Part shown: piece by piece, positions 53,396-61,760 of the stretch
How positions within the stretch are numbered: the stretch's first letter is position 1
Layout: each line of letters starts with the position of its first letter
From: Ardenticatenaceae bacterium
GTDB taxonomy: Bacteria > Chloroflexota > Anaerolineae > Promineifilales > Promineifilaceae
Length of the DNA stretch: 64,000 bases
Assembly: GCA_020634565.1 (NCBI GenBank)
Contig: JACKBN010000018.1
Span: forward strand, 1-64,000
Direction: 5' to 3'
The notes under the pieces: generated by a model
What the model saw: only the letters and a program-made list of their open reading frames with translations
What the model was told of the DNA's origin: nothing
Databases searched by the model: none
Translations under genes and position numbers: made by a program

Positions 53396-53436
53396 AAAAA
53401 AAAAGGCGTCCGTGACGATTTCGCGGACGCCTTTTT
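53396..53436. terminator. bidirectional terminator after the ArsA-like gene
   Basis: AAAAGGCGTCCG / CGGACGCCTTTT with a 10-nt loop and flanking A and T runs. Confidence 0.92.
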
Positions 53437-53507
53437 CTGTTTTTTCAGAACTTCTTCTTTTGATTACTTGCTAAATACTGCTCGTGGCTCCCCTCCGGCA
53501 GTCGTTG

Positions 53508-54671
53508 TTAATTGGCGGCAATCCCTACGGAGCCAGCCGGAACCGAAACGTTACCCAGGTTAATCAGGCTGCCATCCGCCGCGATGTGGAAAGCGGTCAC
53601 GGTGCTCGTTCCGCCGCTCAACACGTACAGCGTTTCGCCATTGCTGCTGATGATGGCGTCAATCGGGCGGCTGCCGTCGCCAGTTTCACCGGTACGGCCG
53701 TCTGCATTGAGCAGTGCCAGGCTGCCGTTGGGGCCAACTTCCAAGCCCGTGACGGAGCTGCTGCCGGTGTTGGTGGTGTAGGCGTATTTGCCATCTGGGG
53801 TGACGATGACCCAGCAAGCGGCCGTTTGGTTGGTGGCGACGGTGCTGCTAATCACCTGCAGCTGGCCGTGGTTAAAGCCGTAGGAGGATGCGGTGCTGGC
53901 GTCGGTTGCGCCACCAAAAGCTTCGCTAACAATCAGCGCGCCGTCGGGGGTGAAGTCGAAACCAAAGGGGGTTACTCCTTCGGAGGCGTGAATCACGGGT
54001 GCCGTGGCTTGCCCAGAGCGGCGTACATCGTAGGTCAAAATCTGGTTGGTCGCTTTTTCGGTCACGATCAGCTGACGGCCGTCTGGTCTGAAGGAAACCT
54101 GAGCCGGGCCAGGTGCATCGCCTACGCCGTTGTTGCTGAGTGGTTGGGTAGAGGCGGGAATGGCGGATAAGGTGCCGTTCCGATGCAGGTAGAAGCCGGT
54201 GATGTTGCCGCTGCCAGCTGCGTTTAAAACGTAAAGCAAGTTGCCGTGCACCGTCAGGCTAACGGGGCGTTCGCCACCAGAAGCAACGGTATCGGTCAGG
54301 TGCAGGTCTGTGCCATTGGCGGCAAAAACCGAGATTTCATTGCTGCCCGCGTTGACGGCAAAGAGCCAGGCGCCGTCATCACTGGTGGCCAGTGCGCCTT
54401 GGGAACCCAGGCCGCCACCGGTGCCGACGCCGCCAGTGGGGTAAGCACCTGCTTCGCTGAGCGTGCCATCGGCGGCGCGTTCAAAAACCAGGACGGCGTT
54501 TGCGGTCGCATCGTTGTTCATCACGTAGACGGCATCAGCGGAACGGCCGTTGGCAAAAACCTGGCCGCTGCCGCCCAAAATTAACAAGGCCAACAGCAAG
54601 ATGAAGGCCATCAGGCGTGATTTGGCCCGTGGTGCAGTGGAGCGATTTGTAAAAATTTGAGAAAGTTGCAT
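53508..54671 (-). CDS. exported lactonase-like seven-bladed beta-propeller protein
   Basis: About 387 residues from ATG 54671; an ATG 9 nt earlier overlaps the AAGGAG site. Signal peptide ~15-40 (LMAFILLLALLILGGSGQVFA). Repeats such as AVYVMNNDATANAVLVFER, GAWLFAVNAGSNEISVF, LLYVLNAAGSGNITGFYL, RQLIVTEKATNQILTYDV and KYAYTTNTGSSSVTGLEV are the Pgl/lactonase propeller pattern. The cytosolic 6-phosphogluconolactonase role is unlikely with a signal peptide, and a specific substrate cannot be named. Divergent from the 54956 gene. Confidence 0.85.
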   Translation of the reverse strand: MQLSQIFTNRSTAPRAKSRLMAFILLLALLILGGSGQVFANGRSADAVYVMNNDATANAVLVFERAADGTLSEAGAYPTGGVGTGGGLGSQGALATSDDGAWLFAVNAGSNEISVFAANGTDLHLTDTVASGGERPVSLTVHGNLLYVLNAAGSGNITGFYLHRNGTLSAIPASTQPLSNNGVGDAPGPAQVSFRPDGRQLIVTEKATNQILTYDVRRSGQATAPVIHASEGVTPFGFDFTPDGALIVSEAFGGATDASTASSYGFNHGQLQVISSTVATNQTAACWVIVTPDGKYAYTTNTGSSSVTGLEVGPNGSLALLNADGRTGETGDGSRPIDAIISSNGETLYVLSGGTSTVTAFHIAADGSLINLGNVSVPAGSVGIAAN

Positions 54672-54955
54672 GAGTTGCATCTCCTTATTATTTGTAGAGT
54701 TTTCTCTAAGTTCTGAACCAACGTTACTTACTTTAAAAGGAAGCTCTTACCGGCAGCTTTCAATTCGGTTACGCAATTCTTAACTGTGTTCAAGTCATTA
54801 CCTGCGGTGATGACCTGGCTTTTTTATGGAAAAATACAATGTGTAGAGAATGTGTACATCTCATGAAAACCGCTTAATTGGGCAGTGGAAATGCAACTCA
54901 CTCTGGATGCCTGCGTAAAGTTGGCATATCACGGTCAATTTAAGGAGAGTGAGAA

Positions 54956-55510
54956 ATGTCAAATGAAACCGTATTAAAAGTCGAAGAAAGCCGTAAACTC
55001 CAGCGGCGTCAGGCATGGCCTGCTTACGGCGTTATCGGCATCGGGGTTGTTTTGTTGGCCAGCCAGATTTTTGGTTTTGAGATGATGGAGATTTTGTGGC
55101 CTGGCTTTGTGCTGGCTCCGGGTATGCTGCTGTTATGGCCCGCCTACAAAGCCACTCCAGAGCATCCCAGTCGCTTAAACTTTTTGGCAGTGCCCGGCGC
55201 TATGTTCCTGACTATCGGGGCTTTGCTCTGTGTCATGAACCTGAGCAACCATTTTGAGGCGTGGGCTTACAGTTGGCCACTGGTTTTTGCCTCGGTTGCC
55301 TGGGGGCTGATGTACATTCGTCGGTTTGATCCCACGCATGCGGTGCATACCAGCGGCTACAAGTTCATGCGATTTATGGTGCTGCTGTCGATGGGGTTGG
55401 TGGTGTTCTTTGAGGTCGTCGTTTTTGGCAGCGTGAACCCGCTGCTGCCACTGGGTGTCATCGCTTTTGGGGTTTATCTCCTGGTGAAAGAACGGCGGAA
55501 CGGTAAGTAG
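54956..55510 (+). CDS. multi-helix membrane protein of unknown function
   Basis: 184 residues, AAGGAGAG before the ATG. Six hydrophobic segments (e.g. AYGVIGIGVVLLASQIFGF, LWPGFVLAPGMLLLWPAY, FLTIGALLCVMNLSNHF, FMVLLSMGLVVFFEVVVFG). The repeated I/L-WPxxL pattern recalls the transmembrane region of LiaF/LiaI-like envelope-stress proteins, without the soluble domain. The upstream ~285 bp (54672-54955) holds nothing else I can support. Confidence 0.75.
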   Translation: MSNETVLKVEESRKLQRRQAWPAYGVIGIGVVLLASQIFGFEMMEILWPGFVLAPGMLLLWPAYKATPEHPSRLNFLAVPGAMFLTIGALLCVMNLSNHFEAWAYSWPLVFASVAWGLMYIRRFDPTHAVHTSGYKFMRFMVLLSMGLVVFFEVVVFGSVNPLLPLGVIAFGVYLLVKERRNGK

Positions 55511-55585
55511 TAATTGGTAATCAGTAATCAGTAATCTGTTTGGGGAATTAATCTCTAAACTCTCTGTGTCCTCTGTGGCACATTA
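55508..55585. repeat. dispersed repeats: AATCAGTAATC tract followed by a CACAGAG-family arm
   Basis: TAATTGGTAATCAGTAATC tandem units (55510-55535) start at the stop codon of the upstream gene, then CTCTCTGTGTCCTCTGTGGC (55560-55579), an arm of the family at 2371-2432. The block ends about 10 nt before the AAAGGAG site of the DUF4342 gene. Confidence 0.6.
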
Positions 55586-55603
55586 ATTAAAGGAGCATTT
55601 ACA

Positions 55604-55978
55604 ATGGCTAAGAAAAAAGAAGAAACTGTAGAAGAAGTAGAAATGGGCGAAGAAGTTGTGATTAATGAAGAGGATGTTGCCGAAGATGGTGGGTCCTGGA
55701 CGGAAGAATTTGTGGCCGCAGGCGAGGATTTGGTGAATATGGTGAAGAGTTTGATGCATGAAACGGCCGTTCGCCGCGTCGTCGTTAAAAATGAAGCCCG
55801 GAACATTAACCTGTCGCTGCCGCTGGCCGTTGGGCTGCCGGGAATTGCCCTGGGCATCCTGTGGGCCCCGTTTATTGCCGCCGTCGCCGTGGTGGGCGCA
55901 CTCATGATCGATTGCACCATCACCGTTGAGCGCGTTGCTGAAGAAAAAGAACCCGAAGTTACGCTCGCAGCTGAGTAA
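55604..55978 (+). CDS. DUF4342-family protein
   Basis: 124 residues. An acidic N-terminus (~1-35), then the DUF4342 pattern: AGEDLVNMVKSLMHETAVRR, VVVKNEARNINLSLPLAVGL, and a hydrophobic pair of segments (GIALGILWAPFIAAVAVVGA). The family is small, widespread and without a known function; it often occurs fused to UBA/TS-N-like domains, absent here. AAAGGAG before the ATG. Confidence 0.85.
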   Translation: MAKKKEETVEEVEMGEEVVINEEDVAEDGGSWTEEFVAAGEDLVNMVKSLMHETAVRRVVVKNEARNINLSLPLAVGLPGIALGILWAPFIAAVAVVGALMIDCTITVERVAEEKEPEVTLAAE

Positions 55979-55997
55979 AAAGGGTCCCCTCTTTTTC

Positions 55998-56071
55998 ACC
56001 GCAGAGTGCGTTGAGGGTGCAGAGGTTGAAAAGCTTCTGCGCTCTCCGCGTCCTCTGCGGTTTTTGTTTTT
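55998..56071. terminator. hairpin of the CACAGAG family acting as terminator
   Basis: ACCGCAGAG (55998-56006) pairs with CTCTGCGGT (56053-56061), with further complementarity inside (GTGCAGAGG / CTTCTGCGC region), followed by T5GT5. It sits between the convergent DUF4342 and prsW genes. Confidence 0.6.
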
Positions 56072-57065
56072 ATGAACGGAGTTGGGTGGCGAGGGTCGCA
56101 ATTTCCTGACGTAGCTGGACAATCTCCTGCGCTGATTTTTCATCCTGGAACAGCTTCCAGTGATGTTTACTGTAGGCCAGATGGCTGCACTGCAAAAAGA
56201 ATTTTGCGGCGTGGCGGTTGGCCCGAAACCCCCGATTAAGCAGCGCGTTAAAAAGATACGCTGTCCGTTTACGACCTGAGCTGGCGGTGGTGTACTGACT
56301 CAGCGTAAGCGTACCTACGGCCACTTCCTCGGCCAGATATTGGCGCAGCCAGCGCCGCTCTTGCAGCAGCGCCCACACCATGATGCCCAACACCAGCAGC
56401 ACGCCGCCCCAATCAAAAAACAAAGCAACCAGGATGAAAAAGTCACCAAAGGTGACGGTGAGGTTGTGCAGAAAATGGAGGAAAACGGCCGTCATCCAGC
56501 CCAATACCGGCAGCGCAAATTTGACGGACTGGCTGGTAGACAGCCGGGCGATGGCAATGCCCAAGCCGGCAAAGCTGCTAAACAGCGCGTGGTTCAAGCC
56601 AAAAATGACGGCGCGCAAAACAATGTTGACGCCCCACGCTTCGATACCTCCCTGATTAAACGTCTCCAAAAAATAGTAAACATTTTCCACCATGGCAAAG
56701 CCCATCCCCACCATGGCCCCGTAGATGATGCCATCCAGCGGACTATCGATCTCGTTGCGCCAAAAAATGAAGATGGCCACCAGGGCAATGCTTTTGATTG
56801 TCTCTTCGACAGGCGGCCCAATGAGCGGTGGCGCGGCGGCCATGCCCAACTCATCTCCCAAGACGAGGAGTAGCGGTGCGCTGAGCAGGGTGTTCAGGAC
56901 AAAGGAGATGAGAATGGCCGGCACCGCGCCCCACAAAAAGGCGGCGGCGAGCAGCCACCACGGCTCCTTTTCGTAGCGATCAACCCAGTAAATGAGGCCG
57001 ACGTACAGCACGGTGGGCAAAATGGCAGCCAGGATGGAGAGGAGGAAAACGGCCGTATCGCTCAT
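56070..57065 (-). CDS. prsW: PrsW-family intramembrane glutamic protease homologue
   Basis: 331 residues, about eight TM helices plus a ~90-residue cytosolic tail. All family motifs are present: YWVDRYEKEPWWLL, PPVEETIKSIALV (the E-E-x-x-K site), SPLDGIIYGAMVGMGFAMVENVYYF and FGLNHALFSSFAGLG with a conserved His. B. subtilis PrsW cuts the anti-sigma factor RsiW; no sigma/anti-sigma pair is encoded here, so the substrate is unknown. GAGGGG ribosome binding site. Co-directional with queA, 34 nt apart. Confidence 0.88.
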   Translation of the reverse strand: MSDTAVFLLSILAAILPTVLYVGLIYWVDRYEKEPWWLLAAAFLWGAVPAILISFVLNTLLSAPLLLVLGDELGMAAAPPLIGPPVEETIKSIALVAIFIFWRNEIDSPLDGIIYGAMVGMGFAMVENVYYFLETFNQGGIEAWGVNIVLRAVIFGLNHALFSSFAGLGIAIARLSTSQSVKFALPVLGWMTAVFLHFLHNLTVTFGDFFILVALFFDWGGVLLVLGIMVWALLQERRWLRQYLAEEVAVGTLTLSQYTTASSGRKRTAYLFNALLNRGFRANRHAAKFFLQCSHLAYSKHHWKLFQDEKSAQEIVQLRQEIATLATQLRS

Positions 57066-57099
57066 CTTGCCCCTCTGCGAAAACCTGTCAGGTTTGTCA

Positions 57100-58203
57100 T
57101 TAGAGGATCAACATCGCATCGCCAAAGGAGAAGAAGCGATATTGTTCGGCAACGGCCGTTTCATAAGCGCGCAGCATAAAGTCACGTCCGGCAAACGCGG
57201 CAACCAGCATGAGCAGGCTGGAGTGGGGCAGATGGAAATTAGTGACCATCGCGTCTACAGCGCGGAATTTGTAGCCGGGATAGATGAATAGATCGGTGGG
57301 GGCGGTGAAGGCGGCGACCGGCTTCCAGGGGCAGAAATTGCTGGTTTCACCGCTGGCATCGCGGGCGCTGATGTCTTGCAGGCTGCCGTTTAACCCTGCC
57401 GAGCGGAGCGCGCCGGTTTCCAACGTGCGCATGGTGGTGGTGCCCACGGCAATGAGGCGACCGCCCGCCAGTTTGGCTTCGTTAATGCGTTTGGCGCTTT
57501 CGGCCGTCAGGTTGGCCCATTCAGAATGGATAGTGTGTGCTTCCACCTTTTCTGCCTCGACCGGCTTGAAGGTGTCCAGCCCGACGTGCAGCGTCACCGT
57601 CTCAAAAATGACGCCTTTGTCGCGCAGCGCCAGCAGCAAATCGCCGGTAAAGTGCAACCCGGCAGTAGGCGCAGCGGCAGAGCCGGTGGGGCGGGAGTAG
57701 ACGGTTTGGTACCGCTCGGCGTCATCCAGTGTTTCGTGGATGTAGGGGGGCAGCGGCGTGTGGCCGATGCTGTCCAGCCAATCGTAAAGCGGCTGGTTAA
57801 AGCTGAGTTCGCGCTGGGGGCCGTCGAGAACGGCCGTTACCGTAGCGACCAGTTCCGTTTCATTCTCATCGGTGTCCAGCAGTTGAATCTCGCTGCCTTC
57901 GTCCAGCCGTTTGCCGCCGACCATTGCTTGCCAGTGGCCATTGTCCAACTCGCTCAACAGCAAAATTTCGACTTTGCCGCCGGTGGGTTTACGGCCGTAC
58001 AGTCGCGCCGGAATGACGCGGCTGTTGTTAGCCACCAGCACATCGCCTCGCTGAAAATAGTCAAGGACGTCGGTGAAAGTTTGGTGGGTAATGGTTTCTT
58101 CCGCCCGGTTGAGCACCATCAGGCGCGAGGCGTCTCGTTGGGTTAACGGCCGTTGGGCAATCAGCTCCGGCGGAAGGGTGTAGTTAAAATCAGATGTGTT
58201 CAT
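57100..58203 (-). CDS. queA: S-adenosylmethionine:tRNA ribosyltransferase-isomerase
   Basis: Adds the ribosyl-derived cyclopentene unit from SAM to preQ1 at tRNA position 34 in queuosine synthesis. 367 residues. Signatures: FNYTLPPELIAQRPLTQRDA, GDVLVANNSRVIPARLYGRK, GGKVEILLL, YQTVYSRPTGSAAAPTAGLHF, HVGLDTFKPVEAEKVEAH, LIAVGTTTMRTLE and TDLFIYPGYKFRAVDAMVTNFHLP. TAAAAT lies 6 nt before the ATG on the minus strand and no ribosome binding site is visible, so the transcript may be leaderless. An ACGGCCGT copy lies in the promoter spacer. Confidence 0.96.
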   Translation of the reverse strand: MNTSDFNYTLPPELIAQRPLTQRDASRLMVLNRAEETITHQTFTDVLDYFQRGDVLVANNSRVIPARLYGRKPTGGKVEILLLSELDNGHWQAMVGGKRLDEGSEIQLLDTDENETELVATVTAVLDGPQRELSFNQPLYDWLDSIGHTPLPPYIHETLDDAERYQTVYSRPTGSAAAPTAGLHFTGDLLLALRDKGVIFETVTLHVGLDTFKPVEAEKVEAHTIHSEWANLTAESAKRINEAKLAGGRLIAVGTTTMRTLETGALRSAGLNGSLQDISARDASGETSNFCPWKPVAAFTAPTDLFIYPGYKFRAVDAMVTNFHLPHSSLLMLVAAFAGRDFMLRAYETAVAEQYRFFSFGDAMLIL

Positions 58204-58282
58204 GAGAATATTTTAGCGGGGAACGGCCGTTTGCAAAAGGGGAGTTCGCAAGGATTCAGGGTTTTTCAGTTTTCAGACAATA

Positions 58283-58352
58283 GGACGCGGATAAACGCGG
58301 AAAACGCGGATTTATAAGAAAAATCAGCGTCATCTGCGTTAATCTGCGTCCC
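58283..58352. repeat. dispersed hairpin repeat, ACGCGGAT family
   Basis: GGACGCGGATAAACGCGGAA on one arm and TCTGCGTTAATCTGCGTCC on the other, loop AT-rich. Related to the ACACGGAT hairpin at 61700-61754. It occupies the middle of the ~320-bp gap between queA and the DUF6891-like gene; the rest of that gap shows nothing identifiable. Confidence 0.7.
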
Positions 58353-58738
58353 ATTTGATTGAGAAATTGGATTACTGAAAAGCCCTGCGCAAGGATTAAT
58401 GTGGCATCATATTAACGAGCAACCATTGGTCAAAGTTGTATCCGCTCCTTAAAATCACCGCTGCCATTAACCGTACAACAAGCCATGCCTAACGAACTGG
58501 CAGGCGGCGTTAAAGGAAATTGCATGAATAAAAGTGAACAGTATGTATATGAAGCGATAAAAAACTGGGTATGGTCCGGATTTTACAATGAAGCTGATAT
58601 CCAAGAAATGATGGATGATATTTTAGACGGTAATTGTGATGAAAAAATGCTGCTATCTCTTGTGTCTAAAGAATTCGAACTGCAAAAGCGTGAAGAAGCG
58701 AACTGGCCAGGCGCAACGGACTACGACAGATTGTCTAG

Positions 58739-59537
58739 GTTCTGTTGATATTTCAACGTAGCCAAATAAGTGCACCTGCAAAACTCAAGAAGCCAAGATA
58801 ACGCTTGGCTAACTTCTCGAAACGAGAAAAGATGCGACGATAATGCTTGATCTTATTGATGAAACACTCCACCAAATGTCGTTCTTTATACCAATGTGTG
58901 TCGTATTCGCGCTGCTCCTTGCGATTGGCTCGTGGTGGAATAACCGCTTCAGCCCCTTGTTCGGCAATAAACTGCAGAATCTCATCAGCATCATACGATT
59001 TGTCCGCCAGAACTCGGTCATAGTCATAGCCATTCATCAAAGCTTGAGCCTGCGTAGAGTCATGCGTCTGACCAGGTGTCAAAATGAAACGCAAAGGATT
59101 GCCTAAGGCATCAACGCCAACATGGATTTTGGTACTGAACCCACCACGGCTGCGGCCCAGAGCTTGTTTAGCCTGACCGCCGTTTTTTTAAGGCACCAGC
59201 GGCACAAGGATGCGCCCGCACAACGGTGCTATCCAAAATCAAGTTTTCCATGTCTGGGTCATCGGCAAAATGTTGATGCATTTTTTGCCAGATATCCTTG
59301 TTGCACCAGCGGGCAAAGCGTTTATAGACGCTGTTCCAGTTACCATATTTCTCTGGTAACTCTCGCCACTGAGCACCTGTGCGTAATATCCAATGAACGC
59401 CGTCAAGGAAACGGCGACAGTCGGCTTCGTTGCCTGCATAAACATCAGGACAAAGGCAGAGGAAATCATAGATTTTAGACCATTGTAGTTCGTTTATCTG
59501 TGACATCTGGCAATTATCCACTAAATGTCAACAGAGC
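58739..59537 (-). mobile_element. IS5-family (IS427-like) insertion sequence, ~0.8 kb
   Basis: 799 bp flanked by CTAG direct repeats (58735-58738, 59538-59541). The end sequences GTTCTGTTGATATTT (left) and GCTCTGTTGACATTT (right, reverse complement) are imperfect terminal inverted repeats, two mismatches in 15. If the true duplication is only TA, the ends become GG...CC and the element is 801 bp. Contains one transposase in two frames and looks complete, so it may be active. Confidence 0.9.
58753..59506 (-). CDS. IS5-family DDE transposase, two frames joined by probable -1 frameshift
   Basis: OrfA (59506 or GTG 59521 down to 59168): DUF4096-like N-terminus, WSKIYDFLCLCPDVYAGNEA, RRFLDGVHWILRTGAQWREL, and the first catalytic Asp in LILDSTVVRAH. 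OrfB (to 58753): RSRGGFSTKIHVGVDALGNP, second Asp in VLADKSYDADEIL, Glu in ERHLVECFINKIKHYR. The frames meet at TTAAAAAAAC (A7 at 59183-59189, minus strand), the usual slippery site of IS427-type elements, so one fused ~250-aa transposase is expected. Confidence 0.9.
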
Positions 59538-59970
59538 CTAGAGCATTTGATAAACTACATGAAGAAGGGGTGTGTGCCTTGCATAATGCAGGTTACACAA
59601 TGTCTGATGGATTGGAAGCGGTTACTGAAGCAGTCGCTCAAGCCTCCACTAGTCGTTATCGGAGCTATTGTTTTTATCACAGTCAAGATATGGAAAGAGT
59701 GATTAACGGGAACGTATTGTACCTCGCTTTTGGGAGCCTTGATGGGGACGAAACGCTCTCCGTAGAAGTAGGAAAAGCCATCGTCTCTGCCCTTCAAGCT
59801 AACGGGCTTGAGGTTGAATGGAACGGTGGCGCGAAAGATAGAATATTTTTGCCTAAAATTGCCTGGCAAAAGAGGTCCAAAGCAAACTAATTTCGTAAAA
59901 CTGGGCGGGGTATTGATTGAAGTGTCATTTGTCCAAGAACGGTTAGTAGCGATTGTTGAATAATTGTTAG

Positions 59971-60300
59971 GTGAATGAGGTTGTGACTACAGAATTTACA
60001 ATTACTGAAGATGAGAAAGTTTTGACTGTTCGTGCAGTAAATAGTGCAGCTGATTATCTGTATTGGCGTATTACCAAATCCAATCCAACTGTTGTCTATT
60101 TTGAATCCCATGAGGAGCGTGGCCCAAGTATAGTCAAAGAGGTTACCGTGGATGGTGATGGTACTCACATTGTTTTGCAGGGTGGCAAAATGATCCATTT
60201 CTATTTCAGTATGGATGCTAGGGAGAACATTCAGGTGTTCAAAGAGGCATTAGCTAGAATCTATAGCAGCAATAAGAGAGTACTTGAAATTGTAGACTAA
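59971..60300 (+). CDS. small hypothetical protein
   Basis: 109 residues, GTG start (GTG 59983 is an alternative). Mixed beta-strand pattern: EFTITEDEKVLTVRAVNSAA, YLYWRITKSNPTVVYFESHE, EVTVDGDGTHIVLQGGKMIH, ending in a helix (NIQVFKEALARIYSSNKR). No confident family; size, neighbourhood and pattern recall orphan polymorphic-toxin immunity proteins. AT-richer than the core genes and without the octamer. Confidence 0.55.
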   Translation: MNEVVTTEFTITEDEKVLTVRAVNSAADYLYWRITKSNPTVVYFESHEERGPSIVKEVTVDGDGTHIVLQGGKMIHFYFSMDARENIQVFKEALARIYSSNKRVLEIVD

Positions 60301-60346
60301 GAGGACCATCATTTCGTCGTGTGTGCAGGTTGTTATGGAGTCTAGT

Positions 60347-60757
60347 ATGGCAGATGATAATGTAAGTAAACAAGTGGTGTTCCAACGCGTTCGAAATCGC
60401 ATCATTGAATATTTTGAAGTTGCTTCTTCATTTGATGAACAGCAAAAATACCAAAAGGCTGTGCCATTGGTTAGTGTTCCAAGTGAGATGATCAATCAGT
60501 TTGAAGATTGGGTTCCAAATAAGGATGTTTTGGATGATTTTGGACTGCCTGTTTTTTCTATGGCCGAACAGGTAGCCCTCAGACGTTTTCATAGAATCTG
60601 GGAGGATGTTGCCCAAAATACGCCAAACCCTTTGCCCTCGCTTGTAGAGACTTTGAAATTGCCAAAGTGGAAGCAACTGCGGGAGGCTGCGGAAGAAACG
60701 CTCGTTGTTTTCTTGGATCGTGGCAAACTATCAGAAGATAAGGAAATTGAAATTTAG
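60347..60757 (+). CDS. small hypothetical protein, possibly immunity-like
   Basis: 136 residues from ATG 60347 (GGAG 6 nt upstream); ATG 60335 is also possible. Mostly helical: VFQRVRNRIIEYFEVASSF, PSEMINQFEDWVPNKDVLDD, PVFSMAEQVALRRFHRIWED, KWKQLREAAEETLVVFLDRG. No recognised domain. It shares the AT-rich, octamer-free character of the preceding two genes, suggesting the three arrived as accessory genes. Confidence 0.6.
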   Translation: MADDNVSKQVVFQRVRNRIIEYFEVASSFDEQQKYQKAVPLVSVPSEMINQFEDWVPNKDVLDDFGLPVFSMAEQVALRRFHRIWEDVAQNTPNPLPSLVETLKLPKWKQLREAAEETLVVFLDRGKLSEDKEIEI

Positions 60758-60806
60758 GTAACTTTCAATTCTTTGCGTTTCGGTTTGCGCTCCTTGAAAC
60801 AAATTC

Positions 60807-61544
60807 TTACTTAGCTGGGAGGGGTTGGTAGCGGCTAAGCCAGATTTGTTCTTCGACGATGATTTCTTTGTCATGTGCCAGGCTGTTGAGCTGGTTTTCA
60901 ATCTGCATGGCGACTAAATCTTCAATCCAGGCGTCTTGCCAATTTTGGCGCAGATGCTCCCGCAGTGTTTCCAAATCGGTGGCGTAGGTGGCAAAGGTGA
61001 TGAGCTGTCGCTTTTCGCGGCGGAACCAGCCGCGCTGCACCGCTTCTTGCAGCGCGTCCTCCGCCTGGGCGTAGCTGATGTAGTCGCTTTCCTCCTGAAT
61101 CCAGCCGGTGAGGTGACGCTCCTCGTTGAGGCGCACAAAAATGGGGGGTGGTTCGCCGTTGGGGTGGATGTCTAGGAGACGGCCGTTTCCCTTTAACAAC
61201 CCTCGAATTTGCTTAAGAGCATGAACCATGCTCTCTGGAGCCATTCATCATAACGACCAACTGAGCAGCACCATGTCGAAGGTTTCACCGGGCGGCAAAT
61301 CCTCCAATGCGAGGGCATGGTAGCTGATTTTGTGCGCCAACTCTGTGGGCAAATTCGCTTTGGCTTGCGCAATGCGCTCCTTGTTGGGGTCGATGGCGAT
61401 GATTTGGGCGGCGTGAGGAGCGAGGTGGGTGGTGATACGGCCGTTGCCACAGCCCACTTCCAACACCCGTTGGCCAGTTAAATCCCCGGCCAATGCTAGC
61501 AGCGCCTCAAACTCTCTTTCCTCAGGATCAATTCGTATAGACAA
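60807..61544 (-). pseudogene. class I SAM-dependent methyltransferase with two adjacent in-frame UGA codons
   Basis: One continuous frame of ~245 codons broken only by TGA TGA at 61245-61250. The N-terminal half holds motif I (VLEVGCGNGRITTHLA), motif II region IIAIDPNKERIAQAK and FDMVLLSWSL. The C-terminal half begins MAPESMVHALKQIRGLLKG and continues GRLLDIHPNGEPPPIFVRL. Both halves are needed for the fold and show no decay. The tandem UGAs may be nonsense mutations, sequence error, or recoded codons. A perfect 8-bp hairpin (61216-61234) starts 10 nt after the second UGA. Substrate unknown. Confidence 0.7.
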
Positions 61545-61587
61545 TTTGCTTTTTCCCGGCTGCTTTTTGGATTGGACACAGATAAGT

Positions 61588-61754
61588 GGAGAACAAAAAG
61601 TCCTTTAAAAAACGATCATCTTATTTGAGCTTTTTGTTCTCCTGAAAGTAAATCACATATTGTGCTCAAGTTTTCAAGCAACTTTTCGTGATTTACTTAA
61701 ACACGGATTTTCACAGAAAAACAAAATCAGTGACAATCTGCGTTCATCCGTGTT
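61588..61754. repeat. three consecutive inverted repeats between GH31 and methyltransferase genes
   Basis: (1) GGAGAACAAAAAG / CTTTTTGTTCTCC, 61588-61600 and 61630-61642. (2) AAGTAAATCAC / GTGATTTACTT, 61646-61656 and 61688-61698. (3) AACACGGAT / ATCCGTGTT, 61700-61708 and 61746-61754, of the dispersed ACACGGAT family. They fill the 216-bp gap downstream of the GH31 gene and upstream of the methyltransferase and may provide its terminator, promoter and operator. Confidence 0.6.
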
Positions 61755-61760
61755 CCATTT

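Larger units (their letters stand above)
58524..59890 (+). pseudogene. DUF6891-like gene split by an IS5-type insertion
   Basis: The 5' part (58524-58738: MNKSEQYVYEAIKNWVWSGF to ATDYDRLSR) and the 3' part (59538-59890: RAFDKLHEEGVCALHNAGYT, SYCFYHSQDMERVINGNVLY, LEVEWNGGAKDRIFLPKIAW) join exactly in frame if the element and one CTAG copy are removed. The joined protein is ~188 residues and resembles the DUF6891 family (ALHNAGYTxSDG, CFYHxQDxER). AAAGGA precedes the ATG. Codon use is AT-richer than the neighbours and there is no ACGGCCGT, in keeping with an acquired gene. Confidence 0.85.

Noticed and set aside
58480..60000. Integron-like gene cassettes: GCCTAAC near 58488 and GTTAGGT near 59966 resemble attC core sites, and the genes are small orphan types
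   Set aside because: No paired cores at attC spacing and no inverted arms between them could be found, and no integrase is present; single 7-mers are expected by chance.
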